Below are positions 53,648 through 64,000 of a stretch of DNA of 64,000 nt, in pieces. Positions within the stretch are counted from its first letter, which is position 1. Every line of letters begins with the position of its first letter. The notes under the pieces are model-generated. The model saw nothing but the letters and a program-made list of their open reading frames with translations, ran no database searches and was not told the origin of the DNA. The DNA is from Melampsora larici-populina 98AG31 (taxonomy: Eukaryota > Basidiomycota > Pucciniomycetes > Pucciniales > Melampsoraceae): contig NW_006768769.1 of the NCBI RefSeq assembly GCF_000204055.1, positions 1,812,574 through 1,876,573 of the forward strand, read 5' to 3'. The translations under genes and the position numbers were made by a program.

Positions 53648-54352
53648 TTACTTTTGGTTTGCTTTGAATCCAGCCGGCTTTCTTGCAAGGGACTTTCCCA
53701 TTGCTCTGTCTTCAGCATCTCGAATGAACCTTTCCCAAATTTGTTTGCGACTCTCCCAAGCTTGGTGTTTTTCTTCTGATGGAGGATCAGTTAACTTCAG
53801 TTTGGAGACCACTGTGAGTATAGAAGATCCTCTCGCCTTCTGCGCGATACCCATAAGCATTCTGGTGTACTTGTGAGTGGCTCATGCAAGAGGTGTGGTG
53901 GCTTTGGGAATCTGATATGATGCAGCCATCTTCCCAATCCCAGCCTCGCGGTGCCAGACTTGCCTCAGGGCTTTAAGCTTTGCTGTTTTTGTACTTTTCC
54001 GTTCCATGATATCTTCATGTGTAAGCTCTCCATCTTATATCCAATTGGTGGAAGAAATACCTGTTAGTTATCTACTTTGGAGTGCACACGTGTCAAGGAA
54101 TTACTAACCCGAGCTCTCATTGTCTTCATCCAAGACCAAACCCACAGTTGTGTCTCCTGGGTCTAAACAATTTTGCAAAGACAGATCAGACAGCAATACC
54201 ACACGTTTATGTGCAGATGAGGACATACCATCTGGACGGCCTTCATCTTCAATGTGTGCACGTTTCCCACCACCCGATGATGCGCCTGGAGTCATCTGGA
54301 TCATTGTCAGAGTAGGAATATGCACAAGTATAATGTAAAAGTGATTTATCAA
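53648..54352 (-). pseudogene. Unassigned decayed multi-exon gene
   Basis: Frame 54352-54104 encodes MTPGASSGGGKRAHIEDEGR with GDTTVGLVLDEDNESSG, followed on the minus strand by an intron-like gap (about 54105-54040). Then a stretch near 54020-53890 reads EDIMERKSTKTAKLKALRQV with AGIGKMAASYQIPKATTPLA, and frame 53860-53648 has SKLKLTDPPSEEKHQAWESR with KQIWERFIRDAEDRAM. These look like consecutive exons of one gene with one or two stops. Weak continuation is seen to about 53000. I do not recognise the family. It could be a Helitron passenger or a transposon accessory gene. Confidence 0.35.
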
Positions 54353-54677
54353 TAATATAAATTAGCAGGAACTCTTCACTAAAGCTGGGTATTCTCACTT
54401 CATATTTGACTCTTTTTGTACGGGTTCCCAAAGGTTTGGCACTCTGCATGGTCAAAATTGGACCCTTCCAAACTGCCAAACATGACCAAGCTGACCTCCA
54501 CAAAGCATCTGTGCCTCAAACCCTTCATGATCACCCCTAATCCCAATGAAAGACCATGGCTTTCAGCTCATACATTTTCCAAAACACAGACTCTTGCCTA
54601 CTGGCCAAGCAATCACACAAGTAGATTCTCATGCCACCTTTTGGATCATAGCCCTTGTGGTTGGCCTTGACCGTCCA

Positions 54678-54792
54678 CAAGATCACCTGTCCAATTTGAG
54701 ACGTTATGTGCATGTGTGGGTTCTTCCGACGTCTGAACCAAGATCACCTGTCTGACATGAGAATTTATGTGCATGTAGTAAGTGGGTTCCCC
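54678..54792. repeat. Diverged tandem repeat, period 61 bp
   Basis: CAAGATCACCTGTCCAATTTGA... at 54678 recurs as CAAGATCACCTGTCTGACATGA... at 54739. Both continue through TTATGTGCATGT and GTGGGTT. Confidence 0.75.
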
Positions 54793-54929
54793 TGGGGTGC
54801 AAACCCATTTGTTGCCCTTATGACACATTCCCTACAACTAAATATGAAATCCCCCCCCAAAAGCACTGAAACTTGTAAAAGAGTTTCAGCCTTTTGGCGA
54901 CAAGATCCAGATTTAGTCGTAGGCTAGAG

Positions 54930-57644
54930 CTCGCGTATGACTCACTTTCTACGGTGTAGTCACGAGGTGGATTGGGGGCCTCAATTATGAGTAATTTAGC
55001 CCTCTATTTATACATTTCATTTTTGCCTGAGACCGTTCTCTACGCCCAATCGATGTGCTTTTAACCTTTTTGTTAAGAGTGCTTTTCCCCCTTTTGTTGA
55101 GCATGCTTTTTAAACCTTTGTTTAAGATGATGCGTAGCGGATTCAATCGTTCTTTACTGCCGGTTATGACAAAACAAAGATCTTCACTGGTTTTTGTTTG
55201 ACTCACTGGCGCTCCATGATTTTGATTCTCTTTTTATGCCGAATCAGTACGCTCAGATTTGCTATTGTGTGACTTTCCCATTAAACTATACTCTCATCCG
55301 CGCACTCCTTCTGTTCTTAATCTCTTTGTTTAAGATGAATTTGAGCGCTTTTACTTCTCATTATACCCTTCCTGTTTATGACAAAAGAAAGTGTATCAAT
55401 ATTTCTGTTTTACCATTGCCGGATCCTTCCTCCATGCGTAAAATGCATTCAAGTAGATGTATTTAATCTTTATTGTTATACTATAAAAAAACAATTGCAC
55501 TCTTCTCATTGTGACTAAGTATCCACGTCATAACTCTCTTAGTTCGTGTGACGTAATCGATGCTTTTCATATTGCTTTTATCCTCCAGCGACATCTCCGA
55601 GGTTACAATCCATCTATCTATTGACATTGACTGTTTCCTCCACGTGAGTCTCAACCAAATCTCAAAAGCTTATCTCGTAACTGTTCCCTCAACTTTCCTA
55701 TTACAGATCATTGTTTCTTTTGTTACCATTCAAAGCCAGCCCGCAGAACAATAATTCTTACCCTTTGAAGTTGTTATTAACTGCATTTCGTAATTTTCTT
55801 ATTTTGGCCCTTCCCATATATTTCTATGCACATCAATCAAAATGATTCCATAGCTTCCATTCATCCCGCATTTGTCTCACAATGTAAGATACAAATTCAC
55901 CACCATACGTCTGCATTTTTAAACACATTATCTTGTGGTATTCCTCCACTACGAACATTTCTTTTGTCCCGTTTTCTTCTATATTTGTCAACATTTTAAT
56001 GAAGCACTTTCCTTTACAAGTGATTCTATAGTTGCACTTCTCTTCACAGCCTTAATTTTTGTTACTTTTAAATTATCTTTTATTTCTCAATCCGGAATTG
56101 TCTGTCACAAATAGGCTCCGTCTTTATATGATACCCCATATAAATTGTAATGCCCTTCTTTTACATTGTTATCTTCCTTCTAAACAGCACCCTTAATCTT
56201 ACATCGTAACAACTGTTCTACCTTTTCTTTCAATATCAATATACACCCTAATTTTACAACTTAAAAACCATCCTACTTTTTCAATCAATCGACCATATTA
56301 TCTGTGTTCTGACATATCCTCAACTTTGGAATGTCACTTATTAATCATCATTCAAATGAATGCCACTCCATCCAGACTGAGAATTCATTGAGGCTAGACC
56401 TGATCCGGCTTTTCGGCTGCCTCGTGTTCCAGTTTCGCAACCGTATGTCTTTTTCAGTTCCATTCCAATCCCAATGATTAAACCACAATATTAAAGATTA
56501 CGCTTTCGCCTATTATGTATCATCCAGCTACCGTAGGTCGCGTAAAAATTGAACATCCCCCTGGACAAGTCCATTATGTTCATAGATTCCGAAACAACGT
56601 TTTCAGAATTATACACCCCTTTAGTAACATTTCGCAATGCAAGTATACTAGCTTTAAATTCTCTGCTCCTACTAATCAGTCCACCGATGGTTCGTCTCCG
56701 TTCAAATATTTCTGTGTCTCATAACACTCATACTTTGCTAATTCAACATCTCTACAGTGGCCGGCACCCTCTATGTTCATCAACTTCATCTCAACGGAAC
56801 CATTGAATTAGTCCCTGTACCTATCATCATTACCAACGAGATCACTCTCTCCGAATCTGATGTAAGGGATTTTATGCAACAATTATGATTTCCACAGTTG
56901 AGCTTCAATCTTTTACAATAGGATCAAATCTACAATTATGTACAATCTTAAAGTTAAAACTCTGGCTGTACATCTTACACATCTATCTTCTCTATTGGTT
57001 TCTACAACGACTACTTTTCCTTCCATTGTATTGAAACAGCTCATCATCTACTTTTCCACTAGATTTAAGCTTCCGATAACCAATTCGTTTACGTTAGTGG
57101 ATCACCAACCCATGGCATTAGTACTCTATTTGTCTTTATCTCCCTGCATCATTCGCTGTATTTGTGCCTTACATTTCCTCTATTATAGTTATGACCGACA
57201 CACCCCAATTGTCTTTAACCCTGCATCCTCACCCATACTATCCATCATGTCGTTTCCCTTTGCCTCTCTAAAGTTATCATTTTCTTGACATCCATATGAT
57301 TGGATGAAGGATATATGAATCCTTTGCCTTTTGTTTCTTCCTTTATCCTCCTTGGTGTTTCTTCAATTAAGCTTTATTACTTCCAATTGCACACACACCC
57401 TATATTTCTAAAATTTCCGTCGTGTCCTTATTTTGCCTCCCTGTTGTGCCTGAGGAGTTGAGCCCTTTCATCCAATTCGTATTTTTCCAAATCTCTAAGG
57501 TTCACTTATACATTTACCCTTCACGTAATCTTCCGTGAGTTCATTTAAAGCTCAGCAAAAATCTCCTCTAGAACTCTCTTCTACACCTTTCACTCAATCT
57601 TTATACTACGTCCTAACTTAAACTCCACCTCCACTTACCCTCAG
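54930..57644. other. Long pyrimidine-rich spacer upstream of the second Helitron
   Basis: About 2.7 kb with plus-strand C/T bias and only short frames (such as 56515-56806 and 56938-57288) that show no domain. The 5' end of the second Helitron should lie in or near this stretch but no TC terminus can be fixed. Confidence 0.5.
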
Positions 57645-58833
57645 ATGGCAACCAATTCTGCGTCTCCCATCAAGTCTCCAAGCAGAACATTCAAAGGGTC
57701 CTCAACTAATGCTCCAAAGAGGCGCAACCATCCATTCATCGTATCCTCTTTATTTGATGTCTTTGAGAATGTAACTTTCAATCCTCCATTAGAACTTATT
57801 ATTAAACTTTACTGATTTATTCAATTCTACAGGTTGGACCTGAAGTGTCGGGTATGTATGGGCTCCGCCACTCCCATACCACCATTGTGACTCGTAACGA
57901 AGCTGGGGAATCAGTGGAATGGGTAATAAAGTGTGTAGCGTATGGCGGTACTGATATCATCTTAGATGTAGATGGTGTTTATTACCTCAAAGGGAGATTA
58001 CTTGCATTAAACAATAAAGAGATTCAAAAGTTTTACTACGAGCCTGACTTTCAATTACTCGCAAATGCATCTGAAAACCTGGAGTGCAATCTTGCCAATG
58101 GAGTAAGCGTTACTGGACTTGGCATCATCTCGACACGGACCCCTATGCCAATTGAGCCCGGAAAGGAAAATGTGTTTTTAATTGTTAAGCATTCCAACTA
58201 CAATCCCGATGTAAGTCCCATTTCAGTCAATTCATTAGTCCAACATAAACTCCAGCTAAACTCTTCTTAAAACCAGGTTGGCCTTCAAACTACTTTTGAA
58301 GTCGAATATCGCGCAATGTGGTCTAAGTTGATGGAGAAATTGCAACCTCTGATGACTGTGGGAAGGGAAATGATGCTTACTGGACATATTGTAGGACGTA
58401 ATGAAGAGAAACAAATGTGGATAGTGCAGGTAACTATCTTTAATGCCTTTTTCTTTACGGACACTTGCTGATGTCCTTTCAGTTGACCGGTGTGAGTGTA
58501 ACCTCAGGCTCGGAGACCCCTACCCCATCAGCTCCTATCGAGGGGAGCTCTACACGCTCCACCCCTCGAGGTCGGGCTCGTGCCAAAATGTCAGCACTTA
58601 TTTTGTCTTCTTTGTGCCATTTATTTCACTAACCGCATTCTCAACTCAGGATATTTCCCAAGAGCGAATCTTCTCAACCTCAAGCTTCCTCTTCCTCAAC
58701 TGCTCCCAGCACCAACATGCCTGAAGATGACTCAGTTAATGGTAAAGGAAAAGGAAAGTCAGCCGTAAAACCATCTTCCACCCGGACCCCTGTTAAGAGA
58801 GCTAGAGGTAATGGTTCAGATGTTGAAACCTGA
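57645..58833 (+). CDS. Putative OB-fold (ssDNA-binding-like) protein, 5 exons, 315 aa
   Basis: Exons 57645-57770, 57833-58210, 58277-58429, 58483-58589 and 58650-58833 are separated by 62-, 66-, 53- and 60-bp introns with GT/AG ends. All phases join to give 948 bp ending at TGA 58833, which strongly supports the model. The N-terminus is basic and Ser-rich (SPIKSPSRTFKGSS). The middle 200 residues look like beta strands of one or two OB folds: GVYYLKGRLLALNN, NGVSVTGLGIISTRTPMPIE, REMMLTGHIVG and KQMWIVQ. The tail is Ser/Pro/Lys-rich with likely nuclear localisation (KGKGKSAVK, PVKRARG). It precedes the Helitron Rep-helicase gene on the same strand. Since some Helitrons carry RPA-like proteins, an ssDNA-binding role in rolling-circle transposition is inferred. 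Confidence 0.6.
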
Positions 58834-59537
58834 TGTATGATGTTCCCATTCTTATGTCTTCAACTCAATGATTAAAGACTGGTATTATTATTCCCAAAAT
58901 TTGTATTTTAACCCTCAATGGTTTCCTGCTCTTGTGTTTCACTCTTCATGACATAGCTATCCAAGTTATCTATTGAGTGCCCAATTTTTCATTTGATTGA
59001 GGCCCTCTGCTGAGCACTGCACTCAGGCTATCCATAACCCCAATGTTAAATTGGACGCCATCAAAGCCCTCAACATAAGGCTCCTGTCTACTGAGAGTAA
59101 TGATGTGTGGATGCAAACAATCTTGTCCTTCAATTTAGCCCCCTCGCATCCTGATCTCTGGAAAACTTAGAAAATCGAGCCCTGCATTCTATCGCTCGAA
59201 ATTAATATACCTTCTTTTGGATTGTGATGTCCGCTTTATGATGTTACTGTATGTTTACTGTAACTCCACTTGAACCCGCTGTACTGGCTCATATGCAGCC
59301 ACATTATCTAAGATCTCTACTTTTTCTACAGCTACATTCCTTTCGTCAAGTAGATCATATCACATACACCTTTGACTTAACTTGATGGCATTTATCCATC
59401 GTCCATCTAGATCACATTTGACATTATACGTGAACTTATCAATCTCGCACTCATTTCAATCTGGCGTCCATCGAGACCTATCATAAACTCATTTGAAAAA
59501 TTCATAAAATACTATTCCGAATCATACAATTGTCCTT
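58834..59537. other. Intergenic region between OB-fold gene and Helitron transposase
   Basis: Mostly non-coding. One stretch of about 58 codons (58998-59170; HNPNVKLDAIKALNIRLLST, then NLAPSHPDLWKT before TAG) is coding-like but has no start, no splice partner and no family I recognise. The transposase promoter must lie here. Confidence 0.45.
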
Positions 59538-62500
59538 ATGGGTCACGACGACAAGGGGCTCGCTGCCGAATCTGTCGACCAAAACAAGGAATCTGTTTTA
59601 TTGTCGAAATTCAAAGAACAATTACCGTACAACTTAGGCCCGGCGAATAGGACTTGTCAGCACTGTGGTGCTTTACGTTGGCCGCAAGAAAGGACCAATT
59701 ACGAGGCCAGCCGAAATAGCAACATCTTCTTGAACTGTTGTAAACAAGGAGATGTCACAATCCCTTTGGCATATTTTGAAGGTTCCACGTTACCTGATCA
59801 GCTTATGGATCTTTACACTGGAAATGACCCAGGTAAATGCCTTGATTTTGACTCTTCCTGAAGCACGTTGTACCTGACTTTCACATTAGATTCTGGAGAC
59901 TTCCATAAAGACCTTTCGGTCTATAACAACTTGGTTTCTTTCGCATCTCTTGGTTCTCATGTGGACAATTCCTTCGCAGGCCAAAAAGGAACCTATTGCT
60001 TCCGAGTTCATCCTCAATTGCATCACAATATAGGGTCATTATTACCTCAAGATCCGAATAACCCGTGTTTTGCGCAAATATTTATTGTAGGAGATGGAGC
60101 TGAGGAAGAACTTAAGATACGTCAAAGTAAGGCAGATGAGAAAGATAAAGACATTAATCCTAATCTTTTAAGACGGCTTCAAGATATTATCAATAAATTC
60201 AATCCTATCGCGGTTTTTTTGAAAGATAATGCAGCTATTATCAACTCGGATGAAACTACCCAAGTTGTATTAAAGTCTCTTCCTCCCGGTAAACGCAAAA
60301 TGAAAACTTACGATAAGCCTAGACCATCAGATGTAGCGGCGTTAGTACGAGGGACTGGAGAAATTGATTGTAATCCTAGAGACGTTGTATTGCGCCATAA
60401 GGACGCCAAACTCGAACATATGACTGACCTTCACTCTGGGTTCCTCAGTGTCAGATATCCTTTAATGCTCCCTTTTGCCTCACAGCAATGGGATGGGATG
60501 TTTGTCTCTCCAACCAAAGGCTTGAATGAAAATTGTTAGCTCAACTTCCCTCTTTTTCTTACTCTTCATTTACTCATCTCTTTCATTGTTTTTAGGCAAA
60601 CAAGAAGACTATGATGTTTCAGAACTCCAATGGGCGGCTTGGCTTCTATTTGAGCGGGAAAACCTATTTTCTCCATTTATCCACGGCCGGCGCTTGACTC
60701 AGCATGTTATCGTGGATTTGTACTTATGCGTTGAAAGGAATAATACTAGATGGATACGTGCGAATCAAAAAACAATTCATGCTGATTCCTATATGGGACT
60801 GAAAGAAGCGTACAATGACAACCTCAATCCAACGGGTCGCCAGATCATTCTACCTTCGTCCTTTCTCCCGGGCCCACGTCACATGAATCAACTCTATCAC
60901 GATGCCATGGCGTTGGTTCGAGACCTAGGCAATCCATCTCTGTTCATTACAATGACCACGAACCCGGATTGGGACAAAATTCAGAATGAATTGAAGTATG
61001 GTGAAACTGCTCAAGACAGACCAGACATTGTCGCCGGGGTCTTTAAGCTCAAGTTAGATAAATTGATCAAAGAATTGAAGACCAATATGCGTTTAGGGGT
61101 TGTTATCTCTCATTTGATGGTCGTGGAGTTCCAGAAAAGGGGATTACCTCATGCGCATATACTATGCATTCTTGAAGAGAGTTCTTGTCCTAAAACCCCG
61201 GACCAAGTCGATTCCTTAGTGACTGCCGTTTTACCTGACAAAGAAGAAGAACCTCACTTGTACAATTTAGTGACTACTCATATGCTCCACGGCCCTTGTA
61301 AAAAATTGCCATGCTGGGTGGACGGGAAATGCAAATCGAACTATCCTAAGGCTGTTTCAACAGAAACTTCGATATCAAATAATCAATATTACGATTACTA
61401 TAGGCCCGATGATGGGAAAGTCTTTAAGAAAGGAGGCGCTAAATTCACGAACGCTCATGTTGTCCCCTATAATAAATATTTACTCATGATGTTTGAATGC
61501 CATATAAATGTAGAGATACCTCTTGGCACTAGGCCTGTTCGCTATTTGTATAAGTATCTCACCAAGGGGCATGACAGGACACGTGTCCAGATTGAGATTA
61601 ATGTAAGTCATAACTGTCATTGTATGATGATTTCTTTAAGCTGAGTATGGTCCATTTCGCAGAAGCGCAGAGGAAAACCAGACGACAACTTGATTGACGA
61701 GATTCTTGAGTTTGAAGAATATCAATGGATTAGCGCGCCCAAAGGTCGGCTCTCATCAGTAACACTCCTACTTATATTGCTTTATGCTAACTTTGTCGTT
61801 GCGTAGCTGCATACCGCCTGTTTCAATTCGCTATGAATAGTCGATCACCCTTTGTGGTGAGGCTAATGCTACACCTGGAGGGGGTGCAGTATTTTTATTT
61901 CATGGACAAAGACGAGGCCCAACATCGAATGGAGGTTGGTTCTCCGCTGAGGTCTACGTTGACCGAGTACTTCAGGCTCTGCGAGGAAAATGCAACTGGA
62001 CTACTGGGTAAAAAGGCAAGAGATACGTTATACGTCGACATTGTAAAATATTTTAAGTGGGAAAATAAACGGTTCATGCCCCGTGTCGACGCAGCAAAGG
62101 CCTCTGGAATAGGGCGAATTCATTTTGCAAATGTTACCGATGGAGAAAGTTATTATTTGCGGTTGTTACTTTGTAATGTTAGGGGCCCTAAATCATTCTC
62201 AGATATCCAAACTGTCAAAGGAGTTGTTTATCCGACCTATTGCGAAGCGGCAGACAAGCTTGGTCTATTGGCTTCCGATCGTGATCATGAACATGCACTT
62301 GAAGAGGCATTGCTTTGGGCATCTGCTAATCAAATGAGACAGTTACTTGGCTTAATTTTAGTATATTCCGATGTAGCATCCCCGGACTCCTTGTGGCTCA
62401 AGTTTAGACTGTTCTTTGCGGAGGATGTTGAGCAAACCCTCACCAGCATTGGATTTACCGCTTCTATAGACGATGAGATTAAGTTTGCTTATGCACTTAA

Positions 62501-64000
62501 ATGCTTGGATGAAGTTCTCATCGATATGGGCAAGACTGTTAAAACAATCGGATTTGACCCTGAATTAGTTTTGTCAATGGATCATCAACTACTTTCCAAT
62601 TGCTCGGCTCAGATTCCTATCTTAACTGGACAATTGCTCAGCCTCGCCGAATTTGATAAACGGTTACCATTGTTAAACGCCAAACAGCAAGAGTTCCTGG
62701 ATCACGTCACGGACTCTCACCTACACAATCGACAAATCATCTCTTTTTTGGATGGTCCGGGGGGAACAGGGAAGACTTATACACTCAACACTGTCCTCCA
62801 TTACTTTTACGGTCAAGGTTTAATCCCGATCGCGGCTGCTTCCTCTGGCGTTGCGGCCATCCTATTGAAGAATGGCCAAACTGCTCACTCAACTTTCAAT
62901 ATCCCCCTGATCATTGACGAAAACACTTCATGTGATCTCACTGGGACTGATTTGAAGAGCAAAGCGATCATCAACACTCCTATCATTATTTGGGATGAAA
63001 TATCCATGCAACACAGGCACGGGATTGAAGCAGTGGATAGGGCGCTGCAGAATATCATGTGAAATAAAGCCCCCTTTGGAGGGAAAAGCGTAGTATTTTC
63101 GGGAGATTTCTGCCAAACATTACCTATAGTAAAGCATGGTACTCTTTGGGACCAACAAGATGCGTGTCTCGTGTCATCGAAGCTATGGAATTACGTCACC
63201 AAGTTTGCATTAAGTGAGAATTTGCGATTAAAATCTCTACCGCAAGATGAGGGACAAACTCTAGGTTTTAGCCAGTGGATCTTAAAGTTAGGAGAAGGAA
63301 GGCTGCAGAAAAAAAATGCACAAGTTATCGACCTTCAATTCGTTAACTGCGAAATAATGGCTAATTACATGATAATGCCACATTCATTAATCAATTGGAT
63401 CTATGGGGACGTGAACAGCATTCTTGAATCTGAGGATTGGAACAGTGTGGCTCAATATTATAATGAACGATTGTTGATCACACCACTGAATTCAACTGTA
63501 AATTCGATTAACGAGCTGATTGTCTCTGATCTGGAGGGTGAAGCGGAAATTTGTGTGTCAAATGATGAAATTAATGAAAACTACTCAGAACCGATAGCTG
63601 TGGAATGCTTAAATGCAATTGATTTTCCTGGATTCCCCGATCACTCAATTACCTTTAAAAGGGGCCAACCAATTATGGTCTTGCGCAATGTAAATCTTGG
63701 CACTGGTCTGTGTAACGGCACGAGATTAGTAATCATGAAACCTTCGCAATACGCTCTCAAATGTATGGTCATTACAGGACCTAATAAAGGTGATGTTGTA
63801 GCGATACCTAGAATGAAAATGGTTCATCAAGGAGATGTAGATAATCCTATTCCTTTCTCTAGAATTCAATTTCCAGTGACCACGGCTTTCTGTTTGACTA
63901 TTAATAAGTCGCAAGGACAAAGCATTGAAAGAGTGGGTATTTATTTGTCTGCACCGGTGTTTTCACACGGGCAACTATACGTTGCGCTTTCCAGATGTAC
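59538..64000 (+). CDS. Helitron Rep-helicase transposase, 5 exons, partial, one in-frame TGA
   Basis: Exons 59538-59832, 59890-60534, 60596-61602, 61663-61744 and 61807 to beyond 64000, all in phase; the donor at 60535 (GTTAGC) is the least certain. An N-terminal zinc finger (CQHCGALRWP) is followed by the Helitron-like N domain (HPQLHHNIGSLLP, LMLPFASQQWDG). Rep has its HUH motif in FQKRGLPHAHILCIL and two tyrosines in VRYLYKYLTKGHDR. The PIF1-type helicase has Walker A LDGPGGTGKTYTL, Walker B IIIWDEISM, VVFSGDFCQTLP, TINKSQGQSIERV and FSHGQLYVALSRC. Nearly 1,100 codons precede a single TGA at 63060-63062, at a place where related helicases have Gly. After it the frame is open to the window end. 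It nicks, unwinds and transfers the element strand. One nonsense change or a sequencing error separates it from full coding integrity. Confidence 0.9.

Larger units (their letters stand above)
57645..64000 (+). mobile_element. Second Helitron, well preserved, truncated by the window end
   Basis: It contains the OB-fold-like gene and the Rep-helicase gene in tandem on the plus strand. Left boundary unknown: 57645 is only the first gene. The right end lies beyond the window. It is better preserved than the Helitron at 15.7-26.6 kb and belongs to the same broad family by protein similarity. Confidence 0.75.

Noticed and set aside
1..64000. CRISPR arrays, bacterial operons, rRNA genes
   Set aside because: No regularly spaced repeat-spacer array, ribosome-binding-site-led gene series or rRNA sequence seen; spliceosomal introns mark the DNA as eukaryotic.

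Overview
This window looks like repeat-rich intergenic DNA from a basidiomycete fungus, most likely a rust fungus (Pucciniales). The basis is GT-AG introns of about 50-110 bp inside transposon genes, AT-rich low-complexity spacers, and a mix of Helitron, Plavaka-type CACTA, PIF/Harbinger, Mutator-like and DIRS-type elements plus an alpha-kinase. No lineage marker such as rRNA is present, so the assignment is an inference. I see no convincing resident single-copy host gene. Nearly everything is a mobile element, an element remnant or a decayed gene copy.

Layout. 1.7-14.0 kb: minus-strand remains of a DIRS-like YR retrotransposon (RT at 1.7-2.5 kb, Gag-like pieces at 10.6-14.0 kb). They are split by a 5,265-bp PIF/Harbinger transposon at 4820-10084 with matching 16-bp TIRs and an ATT duplication, carrying a three-exon Myb/SANT-like partner gene and a DDE transposase. 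14.2-15.7 kb: decayed C-terminal half of a Plavaka-type transposase with an internal segmental duplication. 15.7-26.6 kb: a decayed Helitron (Rep plus PIF1-type helicase) whose helicase is interrupted first by a ~338-bp MITE (17467-17804) and then by a nearly complete DIRS-like element (about 18.47-26.15 kb) with Gag-like ORFs, an intron-containing RT-RNase H gene and a tyrosine recombinase. 26.6-31.2 kb: gene-poor, with two MITE-like inverted-repeat elements and unassigned coding remnants. 31.3-36.1 kb: a broken F-box/LRR-type gene whose halves flank a minus-strand pseudogene of the CCA-adding tRNA nucleotidyltransferase. 36.4-38.4 kb: N-terminal half of a Plavaka-type transposase. 38.8-40.8 kb: purine-rich spacer.

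40775-52265 is an 11.5-kb Mutator-like element bounded by ~37-bp imperfect TIRs. It encodes (minus strand) a FAR1/MULE transposase with SWIM-like and CCHC motifs, followed by an OTU-type cysteine protease domain. Its FAR1-like DNA-binding domain is split by a second transposon at 45040-50728. That one has ~144-bp TIRs, TAC...GTA ends and a perfect 6-bp target duplication (ACCGAC), and joining the flanks restores the reading frame. It encodes an integrase-like DDE transposase (probably IS3EU superfamily) and, on the opposite strand, an alpha-type protein kinase with an N-terminal Cys-rich domain. A kinase gene held inside the TIRs of a DDE transposon is the most interesting thing in the window.

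52.3-57.6 kb holds an unassigned decayed minus-strand gene and a pyrimidine-rich spacer. 57.6 kb to the end is a second, much better preserved Helitron: a five-exon gene for a putative OB-fold (single-strand-DNA-binding-like) protein, then a five-exon Rep-helicase gene with a single in-frame TGA, running off the window end.

The nesting gives a relative order: the two host elements (old Helitron, MULE) came first, then the DIRS, MITE and IS3EU-like insertions within them. The Harbinger insertion postdates the minus-strand DIRS copy if the two halves of that copy are one element.
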